Positions 47,703 to 59,242 of a stretch of DNA of 64,000 nucleotides are shown piece after piece. Numbering within the stretch: the first letter of the stretch is position 1; every line of letters starts with the position of its first letter. Both the position numbers and the translations under genes were made by a program. The notes beneath the pieces are model-generated. The model was not told where the DNA came from and did not search any database. It saw only the letters and a program-made list of their open reading frames with translations. Source of the stretch: Acarospora socialis (lineage: Eukaryota > Ascomycota > Lecanoromycetes > Acarosporales > Acarosporaceae); the NCBI GenBank assembly GCA_025617375.2, contig JAMYGW020000011.1, positions 1,302,001 to 1,366,000 of the forward strand, in the 5' to 3' direction.

Positions 47703-49635
47703 CTACCACTTGATATTCCCCAACTCCTTCGCATCACTCTCTTCCCATGGATACTCCTGCTCAGCCGCCTTGATCAACTCCTCATGCACCTTCGATCTCG
47801 GCTTGATCGACGTCCGATACGGAACAGGGTGGCTAACCATGCCGGGCTCAAACTTAACCTCCGGCTCCACCACCTTACCGTTCTCAACGAGCTTCTCAAT
47901 GTTGAACACTGCGAGGGATTGAGCGATGGTGATAAAGAGTGCGTTATCAGCGACGTAACGGCCAGGGCAGATGCGGCGGCCGTAGCCGAAGATGAAGTTG
48001 CGTGGGTCAGGTTCGGGTTTGTGGGTTGCGGTTTCGAGAAAGCGTTCGGGCCGGAAGGTCATGGGCTCAGGGTAAACGGCGGGGTCGTGGGTGAACCACC
48101 TAGTTTCTTGTCAGCGACCGGATGGATTCGAACATTTCATCGCACGTACCAAGTGTTGGGCATTAGCATGGCGCCCTTAGGAATTCTGTATCCTTGGCAG
48201 ACATCTTCTGCGGTGCTGGTGTGGGGTAGGCCCATGGGCGCAACGGGGTGCCAGCGGTGTGTCTCCTTCATAACTGCCATGATGTATGGTAAATTGTCAC
48301 GGTCTGCGCTAACAGGCAGTCGGCCGCTTCCAATGACGCGGTCGAGCTCCTCTTGGGCTTTCTTCTGTACTTCTGGGAACACATTCATGGCTAAGAAGAA
48401 GGTCATCAGTGAGGAAACAGTCTACGAGATGGTCAGCGATACACTTACAAGGTTGGGTGTAGGTAACTCACTGTGTCAGCGCCGCCCGTAAATAAGGAGA
48501 GCGCCGACCACTTGTGTATGAACTCCATCTCTGCATCAGAGCCGATATTCTCAATAGCCTGAGACAGGAAAGACGTCTTATGTCTCTTCTCGCGCATTTG
48601 TTGCTTGACGAATTCGTACGGCTGATCGACACATTGCCTCAAAGTACCGGCCATGCGACGACCAGTGTCCTTGAATCCGGTACCGGGACATCCATCTGGG
48701 AGATATCTCACTTATTTCTGTTAGACGTGTTGTGCGGGTCTGCTTGTAAGCACTTACAGAAAGGCAGGATATCCACAATCCACTTGCCAGGCACTGTAGC
48801 TTCAGCGAATGTCTGCATGGTCTTGCCCGCCAACTCAACAAAGGGGTCTCTGCCGTGGGCTTCAGCTGTGTAGCCGTATGTAATCTTCAAAATCACGCTG
48901 CCAGCCTCTCTATGCATGCATTGGTCAGATTTGATGCTTGATGGCAAAGGTCATGCGTAGTGAGAACTCACTTTCGGATGTGATCAAACAGGTCATTCGG
49001 GGAATCCAAAACATTGAGCAGAAAGTGCGCAGATTCAGCCTCCTGAACCTGATCGAACATCGAGACCGAAACATTGGTGCTGGTGACCTTCGTAATATTC
49101 TTGCGATGAATCTTCCAGGTGTCGTTGTATGGGTTCATTGCAGTTGCATTTTTCCATCCGACACTGGGTGCTTCGTTAGCGTTCCATGTGGTCGCGTTCT
49201 GGCGAGGAGCTGTGGCTGGCTTTAAACATACATTTCACCACTGAAGATCTGACTCGGTCGCGAGGAGTGAATAGCTGACCGGTCTCTCATGAGCTCAAAG
49301 GCAATTTGTGGGTCATTGATGATGACGATGGTCTGTCCCAGGACTGTGACAGAGCTGATTGGGCCTGTAGGTCGCACATAGCGTGTCTTTAGTTACTGTC
49401 GTGGCTAGACATGGTAAGGAGTATACGCACCATAGAGTTCCTTGTGCTGTAGCCAGTGATGGCACTCGAGCGTACCGGGCTTGGGCATATCATTGATGTT
49501 ACCGAGGATTGGAATGCCCTTGGGCCCAGGAGGCAGTGGTCGGCCATTACCTTGCCCTCGTAACAGTCGACTGATCACGTACAGAGCGACGATACCAAAG
49601 AAGATAGTGAGAGTGGTAGGCAATGCAATAGCCAT
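47703..49635 (-). CDS. cytochrome P450, O-methylsterigmatocystin oxidoreductase-like
   Basis: There are seven exons: 49431-49635, 49232-49364, 48972-49163, 48758-48909, 48472-48710, 48150-48421 and 47703-48099. All introns are GT-AG and phases agree; 529 residues. An N-terminal TM anchor (MAIALPTTLTIFFGIVALYV) is followed by the Pro hinge PLPPGPKGIPILGN. The I-helix is LFTGGADTTVSSL, the ExxR motif is KETHR in MAVMKETHRWHP, and the heme loop is FIFGYGRRICPG with Cys442 as heme ligand. The subfamily resembles fungal OrdA-like P450s common in secondary-metabolite clusters, but no PKS or NRPS is in the window. It acts in the ER membrane with NADPH-P450 reductase. Substrate unknown. Confidence 0.93.
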
Positions 49636-51059
49636 AGAGAATAAGCAAAGAAGCTTGGATGATCCAGAGCACCGGGAAGTGGCGATGACACAGAATTGAA
49701 GCCGAAACGCGTGGCTTCTGAGGCAGGAAACCAAGAGAACAATGTGTGACAAAAGTGAAGTTGTTGAATTGCAAAGGCTTTTGTCGATAAAGACATCACG
49801 AGGGGGTCAAGAGGATCTAAGACCAGGCAGCATGGTTGGCCGGTGGGTGCCTGCAGAATCGCAGGCCCACTTTTACTTGCTCAACATGAAACTAACATAA
49901 GGAGACAAGATCCTTCACCAATCAGCTGTAGTTGAGATATTGAGTGGCGTGGACGGACTGGATGGCAGTTCTGTGTTGGGGTAGGATCATGGCTACAACT
50001 ACTCCGTAACTTACCTAAGGTATGTGTAAGGTACTCTACCCCATATAAACGTCCCTACCCGCTTCCCCACCTTTGGTGACACCTCCTTGGACGACCAACC
50101 ACAACACGATAGTTAAGCTTTTGAAAGGTGGAACGGAACAGCATCCCGAAGACTAATGGTAACTAGGTAGTTATTCCGGTCCGTACCTCACCGGCGTACC
50201 TCGCCGAACGCTTAGTTGAATATAAGGTACAGTACCTACTATACTCACAATATATTAGAGTTAGAGGTTAGTGTTAGGGAGGTTAGGGGATTAGATTAGA
50301 TGAAGGTGTTGGGGTGTTACTGGTAACTTAGGGTCAGCGAGATGTATATATTTTGAGAGTGATTTTGATATAGTCTCAGAGCACTCCGTATTCTAGTACT
50401 AATCTTACAAAATATTCTGAGAATAAGTTATAATAAAAACAGCATGCCGTTTTTGAGGTACGCCGAGTAAGATACGGAGCATAGTTACTCGTTTCTTCAT
50501 TGCTTTTTTCACGCAGATGGAGCACCAAGAGCCTGTTCGCTGCCGATCTTTAACGGCCATGGTTCATCCGGCTTGACAGCTAATGACTGGGTCTCTCGAC
50601 ATTTGTACCGAGTACAGTTTAAGCCCTGGTACGAGCTTCAAGCAGCATCTTCCCTGCTGCATCTCCTTGTAAAGAGCTCGAAAATGTCTGACATCTCATC
50701 CGGTTGAATTGCCGATATAAATCTTACCTATTTTCCATGTTAGCGAAGCCGTCGCGGCAGCGGATGCGATGCAATGAAAACTGAATGGAGAATGGTGCTC
50801 TGTCCCCAAGATCGAGTCTACCGTTCGTATGATCAACCCTGGGACATCTGTTTCCGGGCAAGCTCCGGATTCCCTTCATCATACCTTCAGATCCAAGGCA
50901 TGTTCCTGCGCACGTTGTTCCCCTGTTGATGCTTGCTTCATGTCACAAAGTCCCCTTAATAATGCACAGTCCAAACAGACCCCATATATCACCTTTGGCT
51001 TTGGCACATAGTCTTAGTAACATGTCTCGCGACTTTGTCGTCCTACCATCACTGACAAA
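49636..51059. other. 1.4 kb intergenic with telomere-like tract
   Basis: It separates divergent P450 and CFEM-receptor genes and holds both promoters. Between 50220 and 50460 it is AT-rich and includes a degenerate TTAGGG tract (separate entry) and a short palindrome aaaaacagcatgccgttttt near 50435-50455. No gene is supported. Confidence 0.5.
50254..50333 (+). repeat. degenerate interstitial telomere-like repeat
   Basis: Three exact TTAGGG hexamers (50274, 50283, 50328) sit among variants TTAGAG, TTAGTG and TTAGAT. The G-rich strand is the plus strand. TTAGGG is the usual telomere unit of filamentous ascomycetes. Confidence 0.5.
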
Positions 51060-52774
51060 ATGATGCTGCTCAGTGCCATCGTACCATGGATGATCCTCTT
51101 GAGGTCTTGCCTTGCCCAGCGGGACCTCATGAGTCGACTACCTGACTGCGCGGTATGTCTGCCTTCACATTTTCACAGACATGGACGAGGACTGACCTCA
51201 CTGTTTAGGTGCCATGCTTTAAGTCTGCTTTACTGATAACAACCTGCGCATCCAATGACATCAGCTGTCTCTGTTCCGATGCACACTTCTTCACGGCTGT
51301 CACTGCTTGCAATGCCGGCAACTGTACTGTTGTTGAGACTCTGAGTAATCATACTGCCCTCGTTTTCACCGACCACAAGCACATCAAACTTGATCTAACA
51401 TTGCTGCATAGAGAGCACGAACGAAACCTATGCGGCATGTGGCGTTCCAGTCCGCGATCAGACCGACGTGTTGACTGGAACCACCGTATCTTTTGGTGCC
51501 ATAGCTTTGCTGATGGTCATCCTGCGGCTGCTTGATCGAGGCATTTCTGCACAGGCAAAGCTTGGCTGGGACGATCTATTGATCGGCCTGGCAGGGGTAC
51601 GAAACGTCACCTGCTCTCCGTCTTCGTAGTCATGCTGACTCTTTTCGATTTGCAGTTATCGTCTGTCGTCCAGAATGTTCCTGTCATCGTTGGTATGTCA
51701 CCCAAAGCATGAGGCCAATGAAAAACTGGCTGATCATTCGTCCAGCTGCCAATTATGGTTTTGGAAGAGATATGTGGGGGATGACGCCCGAAGAGATCAC
51801 CGGTAGCCTCCGTGTAAGCCACAGTAACAATCTGTCCTCTAATCAGGATTAACGGACTGGCTAGTGGCTCTATGTCGCCTACCCCATGTACATGACCACT
51901 GAGGCCTTCTGCCAGCTCTCTATCCTCGCCTTTTACCTCCGCATCATGACTGACCGCAAGATCTGGGTATCTATCTGGAGTTTAATGGTACTCGTCGCTG
52001 CCTTCGGAGTCGCAAACCTATTCGCCATGATTTTCCAATGCTGGCCCATAAACTACTTTTGGGACGGCTGGAAAGGCCAGATGATTGCTTCCAGCGTCAT
52101 CAACATGAATCTATTCAGCTTCATTCGCGGTGGCATTGAGATTGCTCTCGACTTGATTATCCTGTGCCTTCCTCTGCCTACGCTTGTCAAACTGCAGATG
52201 TCGTCCAGGAAGAAGCTCCAGATCATGTCCATGTTCTGCGTCGGTTTTGTGTAAGCCCACCTCATTACCGATCCGTTAACATCGTGTCCCATGCTAACGG
52301 GTTTTGCTTAGCATCACCGGTGTTAGTTGCGCCCGACTGCATGCCTTGGTCCAGTTCGCCCAGACTTCAAACCCAACCTGTATGTCCCAACTGCCATCTC
52401 CCTGAAGGAGTGCTTACCTTTGACCCGCAGACGATAATACCTCTACCATCTATTGGTGCCTGATCGAATCCAACCTCTTCATCGTCGTCGCCTGCATGCC
52501 GGCTATACACGCAATCCTGCATAAGACGTGGTCCACCCGCCTCGGCCGCAACACGAGCGGATACGCCACCAGCGGCAAAACCTCACACTTCAGTACTTCC
52601 GAGCACCGCCAGAAGTCTGGTGGCAGCCTACGTTCCGGCGGGATTTGGAAGTCTACCGACGTTAACATTTACCGCACTGATCGGTCTGATCGGTCGGCGT
52701 CGGATGTGGAGTTGGTGGACCGCCCGCCTTACATTCGAGATTGCTACGGAGAGTCACACGTCGCGGCTGCATAG
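51060..52774 (+). CDS. CFEM-domain GPCR-like (Pth11-type) membrane protein
   Basis: There are eight exons: 51060-51152, 51209-51344, 51412-51596, 51656-51692, 51746-51813, 51865-52250, 52312-52379 and 52431-52774. They give 438 residues in consistent phase. A signal peptide (MMLLSAIVPWMILLRSCLAQ) precedes a CFEM domain with seven of its Cys visible (LPDCAVPCF, ITTCASNDISCLC, TAVTACNAGNCT), the eighth perhaps in YAACGVP. Seven TM helices follow: VSFGAIALLMVILRLL, GLAGLSSVVQNVPVIVAANY, YPMYMTTEAFCQLSILAFY, IWSLMVLVAAFGVANLF and others, with a Ser/Arg-rich cytoplasmic tail. In Magnaporthe, Pth11 senses surfaces before infection; the class is expanded in plant-associated ascomycetes. Ligand unknown. 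Confidence 0.88.
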
Positions 52775-53823
52775 ATACTGGGTGCTTCGATTGTGGAAGT
52801 TTCATGGCGTCTGCGTGTATGTACGTAGTAATAAATCCAAAAGTAAAGAAGTTGACTGCATTAAGGTGATCCTTGGCGGCAGTGACTGAGTTATTTTTAA
52901 TTTACGGTGTTAGCAGCAAGCCCTACTCGTACTGAGCGGGTAACTCTCTGGCGCTTCCGAAGCCAATCACACATATCAGTCGCATGAGCTGCATATACTT
53001 TAAGTCACACATTGATAGGGGATTCTTACCTACCGTACCAATGACGCTGATTAAGTTCGTTCCCCCTACGCTCTGTGCGGCTCTATGATAAGATGAGGCT
53101 CTGCGGGAGTGGCGCTGAGGCTGGCAACGGTTATGTGGCTCTGCACCAAGATCTTCGAGAGGTTGAGGCTTGGGGTGAGAAATCATCGCCACGCAAAAGC
53201 CTAATCTGCTGATCTGCAATTTATGTACTTTTGTACAGTGAAGTTGTTGAGATGCTTAGTTCTCTATCATTGCATGATCACACTTTATAGATTTATCCCA
53301 ATGAATCCTTCTAGAGATTTGAGAGTTGAGAGTGCTTGGCGCAAAGATTGGAATGTCTGAAAGTAGTTGTACTTCAAGGCTAGTTCTTCGCTTTTCGCTG
53401 CCACCACAGCCTTGTGAACATTGTTCCCTAAACAGACATCGGTTTTCTGTAAAGGTAAGGTGAGTAAGTGAAACAAGGGTATAATGGATGTGAAGTTGAT
53501 GGAAGAGATGAAAAGGTTCAGGACAGATATGAACTGGGCAAAACTCTGTCACAAGATGTGCCACACATCTGATTTGATTGTTTCTAGTCCAACAAAAGTG
53601 CTGCGAAGGCTCTGGTGGTGCGAAATTCAAAAAGGATCGCAATGAGCTGGCCCGACTTTGTGGATGCCGTCGCCGTCATGAAGTATTATTGTCAACGATG
53701 TCAGAATGAAAACTGATGCAATTGAGTCCAAATGCACATGAAGCCGGCTCAGCTCATGAATATCCTTCGACGAAACCTGCCTTTGAAATTAACATCCGTC
53801 TCGACAAAGTCGTTCAGCCATCC
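52775..53823. other. no gene recognised
   Basis: 1.05 kb between convergent genes. Overlapping short frames near 53256-53642 lack any domain. Confidence 0.5.
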
Positions 53824-55326
53824 TCAAAGAAAGGTTGCATATATGGTGACGGCCCAGGGTGGTGGCGTCGAATAGCTGCTCCCACCGCTGAGATGAGATA
53901 CCATGCGAGAAACAAATAACTCTTCATCCACAACGACATTATCCGTCTCCCCGACAAGCCTCCTGAGAACAGCATGAGCTGCACGTGCAGCAAGTTGTAC
54001 TCTGACGTCAGATATGCGGACCCTACATCTATCGAAGACGAGGTTCATTGCCTTGAAATAGTGGCGACAAGGTGTTGCTGCCCCTGAGAAGAATTGGGTC
54101 TTGATGTCGCCAACCTGGCCTAGGCCCATGGCCTGCTCGTGGATGTCAGTCCAGCCAGCGATAGGCTTGCATCCTGGCTTGTTCAGTAATCGTTGCTGCA
54201 GAGCGCCGATGCTCTCCGAATGCGTCCCGACAAAAGGTTGAAGGACTGGTCGAAACGCCTTCACGAAGTGCTGCTGCAGCACGGGAAAAGGACCCCAAGG
54301 TCTCAGAGCTGTAAGTGCATGGCCAACGAGCAGCGCTTCGTGGCGCCCTGGACAATGCGAACTAAGCTCTGGGGCTATCTCCGCCATGGTATGATCTTCG
54401 AAATCCCTATCCTCTATGGTTTCAACGGAATACTTCAACAGATCTGCACCGCTGATACCAACGAGTAGTTCATAGGAATATCGAATTGCGTTGAGCTGCC
54501 CTGTCTGTGGTAAGGCTTTCCAGTAGCTGAATTCAGAATCAGAGAACCCTTCTAATTCTCGCGGGAATATGATACAGTCCCGTTGGCCGCGTTTCGTGGT
54601 TCGTAGGAGACCTAAGGCATAATCGATGGATGTCGCAACGGGTATCAGGTTGTTGTAACGATGCAGGTCTTGAGAAATCTTCCGACAGCCAGAATGCGGA
54701 TCAAATCGAGCAACCTGCGAGAATGGCCCATGCGCTGCAAGGTACATGGTACCCATGTACTTGGTTGAGCAACTCGTACCCGAGGGTGCCAAGTCAACAG
54801 GTGAGAAGCCACAGATGATCAAGAGTACCGCAAACTCTCCAGCAGAAAATCCATAGAGAATTCTTCCTTCCTCCATAATCACATCCGTGAGCTCAGGAGC
54901 TTGAGCCTCCACATGGCCGGTTGTGGCCGGGAATACTTGCGCAGAGGGTCCTCCGAAGGCGATCAACTCTTCAGCGGTAATCCGACATTGAGCAAAGAGC
55001 TTGCTCCAACCGCTCGTTCCACCCGTACCCCGGTCATCCTGTGTTATGCATATGCTGGAATTGTGCATATATGCATGCTGGATCCATCCGGATAGGGCAG
55101 GCGCAACGCCCTCCATTAACCCCTTCTCTCCAGCGTTCTTATGAAATAAAATTGCCCAATTCCCGGCAACCCTAGTCATCGTGCGTTCTTGTGTACTTCT
55201 CAACTTTCCCAGTATGATTTGCAGTTGTGAAAGAACAGCTATCAAACCGATGCCGGTGAACAGGGCTCCCAGCCAGGCGGCTACCATCGCTGAGATGTTT
55301 AACTGATCTGTGAAACTGAAAGGCAT
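53824..55326 (-). CDS. large single-exon protein with N-terminal membrane helix, unknown function
   Basis: This is an intronless gene for 500 residues. The start is the ATG at 55326 (MPFSFTDQLNISAMVAAW); the longer frame begins with TTG. One hydrophobic segment at about residues 14-40 (VAAWLGALFTGIGLIAVLSQ) is followed by a basic region. A second, weaker one lies in the middle (AGEFAVLLIICGFSPVDL). The rest is a soluble-looking mixed alpha/beta region with a SMGLGQVGDIKTQFF-type motif (written AMGLGQVGDIKTQFF) near the C-terminus. No catalytic motif is evident. Proteins with this N-terminal signature occur in several copies in Dothideomycete-like genomes and are unannotated, as far as I recall. 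Confidence 0.7.
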   Translation of the reverse strand: MPFSFTDQLNISAMVAAWLGALFTGIGLIAVLSQLQIILGKLRSTQERTMTRVAGNWAILFHKNAGEKGLMEGVAPALSGWIQHAYMHNSSICITQDDRGTGGTSGWSKLFAQCRITAEELIAFGGPSAQVFPATTGHVEAQAPELTDVIMEEGRILYGFSAGEFAVLLIICGFSPVDLAPSGTSCSTKYMGTMYLAAHGPFSQVARFDPHSGCRKISQDLHRYNNLIPVATSIDYALGLLRTTKRGQRDCIIFPRELEGFSDSEFSYWKALPQTGQLNAIRYSYELLVGISGADLLKYSVETIEDRDFEDHTMAEIAPELSSHCPGRHEALLVGHALTALRPWGPFPVLQQHFVKAFRPVLQPFVGTHSESIGALQQRLLNKPGCKPIAGWTDIHEQAMGLGQVGDIKTQFFSGAATPCRHYFKAMNLVFDRCRVRISDVRVQLAARAAHAVLRRLVGETDNVVVDEELFVSRMVSHLSGGSSYSTPPPWAVTIYATFL

Positions 55327-56926
55327 GGCGATAAGGTACAGGTACAAGCAGCATAAAACTAGACTTGTCAGATCTCTCTGATCTACCGGACAGTATTAGC
55401 ATTTGAGCAGTCAGATCAAAGGAAAGCAGTATCAGTATTCCTCCTTTTCTGTGCGTAAGTGAGTCGAGAAGTATGTGAGGGCAAGTCAGCTATGAAATCC
55501 GCGAAAAGAAGAACAGAGATGAAATCAGGCACCCACCAAAGCTCATTCTGTGCTGCATTGTCACACCCATAAGACTACGATGCTGTCGCTATCCGAAAGG
55601 CACCTTGGGCAGCCATACAGTAACGGCGCAGACCACTTCCAGTTAGTCATCAGAATGTGTGTGTAGCACAAACACATGTGAAAAGCACAAGATTCAAACA
55701 TCAAAAGGAGCAGTCAGGGCTTCTGAGGGTAAACATATAGTCTAGCACTATCTATCTCACACATATAAAGTTCTTTGACCTGACATCAAGTGTAATCAAT
55801 AAAGCACAAGAGCGCTTTACACCTATGATATTGTTGAGTGTATTAGTATATGGCAGTGTTGAATATTCCATTCCTCCATGCAAACATCAAACTATGTTGT
55901 CAAGCACAATATATTGTTGAGAACAATTTGTGGTTTCTGTCTTCTGTGATTGAACTGTGCTTTAACTGCAAGATTCACTGGTTCTAACTATGTGGTGCTG
56001 TCATAAACTCAATCACATCTTAATTGAGAACCTGACCTCGCGGTCAGGCAGGCCTTTCGCCTAAGTGGTCGAAAAGATCCTAATAATATCATCACAGAGA
56101 AATACAGATTATAGAGTTGTTCTTCAGTGTCTAGATGAACTATTTCAATGTCATCAATAATGTTCTTGTATTAGGATCCTTTGACCAAAAGGCCCGCCTA
56201 ACCGCGAGGTCAGGTTCTAAGTGGCTTTTTTCGAGAGGGGCAAGATTGATATGGATAGGATTAGCCTCGCTGTTTCGGCCTTCGGCCGTGGCCCACCTCA
56301 CTGACGTTCTAGACGTCACAGACTTAGAAGCTAGATAGCTGAATGAGGAAGGCACCCCATAGGAACATATGTGCAGAGTTTTCACTCAGATAGCTTTTAG
56401 TTCTTTAGCAATTCATACATACAGACACTTGTTCAATAGATTCTAATACTTTCTCAATGACAGTTAAGATTACTCCTTAAATCTGACTACAGAACTATCA
56501 CAGCTGCTATTAAAGATGATTGAATTTGATTGTTTCTATCATCTGCAGTTTAAAGATGATAATTCTTGAACTTAAATTTTTGCAGAAAACAGCCGACAAC
56601 TTTTGCTGTCATGTAGATTGCAAGACTTTATCATTCTCAGCATCATCTGCATTGAAGACATCAAAGATACAATCACCTTCTGACTCATTGAAAACATTTG
56701 CAGCCACAGATGAAGTTACAGTCAGATAAGTCGCCTTATTTGCTATGTAGATCTAAGATACAATATGGAGTTGTGCCGGAGACATCACACAAACGATATC
56801 CCATGCAGGAGCGGTAGCAAGGATTCTGTCTTGTGCAGATGGTAACCAACTCCGTCGCTATATGCAATTGAAAATTTCTCAGGGGAATCGTCAATCGGAG
56901 GATTCGTGACGGGTGACCGCCGACTG
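55327..56926. other. 1.6 kb AT-rich, gene-free
   Basis: One of the most AT-rich stretches of the window, with many TpA steps and simple open frames without families. It contains a foldback element at 56027-56218 (separate entry) and a short perfect palindrome tgacgttctagacgtca near 56295-56315. A RIP-mutated repeat is a possible origin; this was not measured. Confidence 0.5.
56027..56218. mobile_element. MITE-like foldback element
   Basis: The left arm begins agaacctgacctcgcgg at 56027. The right arm ends with its exact reverse complement at 56218. Beyond these 17 bp the arms stay similar (GGCAGGCC against GGCGGGCC, and both end in GATCCTAATA) over about 50-60 bp, with an 8-10 bp insertion in the left arm. 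The loop is about 80 bp and AT-rich with no coding capacity. No clear target-site duplication was seen, so it may be old. Superfamily not determined. Confidence 0.6.
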
Positions 56927-58944
56927 CTAACGGATTGGAATATCCCAATTCCCTCCCGCGCCAGGGTCGTCAGCATCATCCAACTCATCGCTATCCCATT
57001 CGTCCTCTTCGTCGTTCTCGACCATCTCCAAAAACCTCTGTAATCCCTGCCGAGCAGGGCCACGCCCTTCAGCACCTCGTCCGCCACCGCCGCCACCACC
57101 ACCTCCTGCTGCAGGCACATTCCCCACACCGGCTGGTCGTCGACGACGATTCCCTGCGTCCGGGTTGACGCGACGTGGTACTCCACGCCCTCGCTGTGGT
57201 CGTGGTTCAGCTGCAGGAGGCTCTGCTCGTCGTTGCGGGTTGGCCACCGGCGGCAAAACAACGCGAGGTATCGGCCCGGCTCTTGGCGCTGCAGGCGCTG
57301 GTGGCGGCATCCGCGGTGGCGGCTCGTCGTCGCTCTCAGACTCGGTTGATTCGTCCTCTTCCCAGGCCAACAGGATATCATGCACTTGTTCGCCCTCTTG
57401 CGGCCCTCCGCCGAAACCAAGACCGACGCCCTCACCTCCGTCACCGCCTTCCAACTCCCACAATCTCATGTAGCACGATGATTTAGGTGTGTTAAAGTGA
57501 GTGTAAGGGTTCCCCGCGTCCAACCACGCACTGCAGAGGTAGCAGAAATGCGTGTTGCACTTGAAACAAATCATATGGTTGCACCCCATCGTCTTCTGCG
57601 CCGGTGCCATGCATGTAGGGCACGGAGTGGTGTGCAATCGCATGTACTCTTCAGATGCCTTTTCCTCGGCGGTAAGCTCATACTTCTTCCGCGGGAAACA
57701 ACGTGCGAACTCGCCATGCCAACCCGATTTGCAGACTTTGCAGAACGCGAAGGCACAATCTTCGCAAACGGCAAGACGCTCGCCGGGTGGCGGTAGCGTG
57801 TCTTCATTCGCATTCGGGTCGTAGTGCTGTTGCTCTTCCTCATTTTCCGATGCAGATTCGACATCCTCGATATCATCCGACTTCGGATATTTGTTTGAAC
57901 GGGCGGCACCCTGACACCATTGCCGTGGACAATAGACCGTGGTTCGGTCAGATTCAAGTTTCTTCTTTCGCTTAAGTTTCACGTATCGTTGCACGGTCTC
58001 CTGTTCGAGAGGAATCTGTAGCAACTCGCTAGGACTGAGCGTTCTATCGTCTTTTCTCTTCTTCTTTCTCCGGCTTGTTGGAGTCATCTCTTGCGCGACA
58101 TCCGCCGAGTTGGAGTCTTTCCCACAGTCCGGAGTGAGACACCTCACTTGGACTATATCACCTTCGGTGATACAGGAGTTGTAGAAGTCTTGAAGACACG
58201 ACACACAGAAAACATGTCCGCATAGCATCATACGATGACACAGCGACCCTTTTTTGGGTTCTGTGCGGGCAAATTAGCCAGATTCCAAGGACATGAAGCG
58301 CATTAGGGAGGGAGCCTACCCAAACAGACGCCGCAGTCGAACGTCTCTTGCTCGAACTTCTGCCGTGTTATCTTACTATCGAAGTCTAGCAGAGCGATCT
58401 TGAGATCTTGAGGTACTCTCAGTGGGTCTGTGAGACCGAAGCCAGACTCAGCAGCTTGTTGCAAGTGATCGATGTAGGCAAAAACCACCTGATCTCTCCC
58501 CAAGTCCTCCCATAATGTAGCTCCCTCTTCTCTGAGATGCCCTAACACATCTCTCGGAAGCCATGACGGGCTTGTTGCAACATAGAACACGGGAGGCTTC
58601 TCCGCAGGATATCCGTTTTGAAGTTCGATGTGTAATGAGAGGGGTGGTAGATGTGAGAGCTGATGTATGTCGTGTACTGCTTCCACTATCGGAGCAGTCT
58701 CCGTTCTAACGTCATCTCTCGTTTCCTCGCCACCAGTGATTGGATCGGAGTTTGGAGGTGTTGGCACCGTGGGTGGCGCACCATCGGCGAGTGGAGGAAA
58801 CACAACGGTAAGAGGCTTCGCAGGTGAGACTGGGATGTCGATGGAGGCACGAAAGGAATTTGCGGGATCAACTACGAGTTCAGGGAAAATAGCCGCGATG
58901 GAGGACAGCTCGATTGCACGTTCATCTTCGAGGTCATCGGCCAT
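56927..58944 (-). CDS. ITT1: RWD-RBR E3 ubiquitin ligase, ITT1/RNF14-like
   Basis: There are two exons, 58320-58944 and 56927-58260, giving 652 residues. The start is the ATG at 58944 (MADDLEDERAIELSSIAAIF), which opens an RWD domain; the longer frame begins with TTG. RING1 begins CGVCLEPKKGSLCHRMM, so the intron lies inside it, and continues MLCGHVFCVSC. IBR has TVYCPRQWCQG and LAVCEDCAFAFCKVCKSGWH. RING2 has CPTCMAPAQKTMGCNHMICF with the catalytic Cys candidate in CPTC. An acidic and Pro/Arg/Gly-rich tail with a run of Gly follows, probably disordered. Yeast Itt1 affects translation termination, and human RNF14 clears stalled ribosome factors. Ubiquitin is passed through a RING2 thioester. 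Confidence 0.93.
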
Positions 58945-59242
58945 AGGGTCGCGGTAAGGTAAGACAGATATGAGGACAGACTTGCTCAACTAAGAGCAGT
59001 CACAGAGAGTATAGACCCAGTGGGCGCAAAGATGCCGGATGAGTAAAAGCAAAGTTGACAGAGGGTTCTCAAAAGCTACTCTAGAGTGGATGGTAGGAGA
59101 AATCATGACTATGGTCCGCGCACCGTAAAGTTCTGGAGAGCTGCTTTTGACCTCGGGAGCGGCCGAAAAGCGGCATTGCATATTGATGGTTGTCACGCTT
59201 CCCCGGGTTCTACGACGACCCCATTCTTGAAGCCAACATAAT

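Noticed and set aside
56520-56729. 69-codon plus-strand frame in AT-rich DNA
   Set aside because: No family, AT-driven composition and no start context; likely chance.
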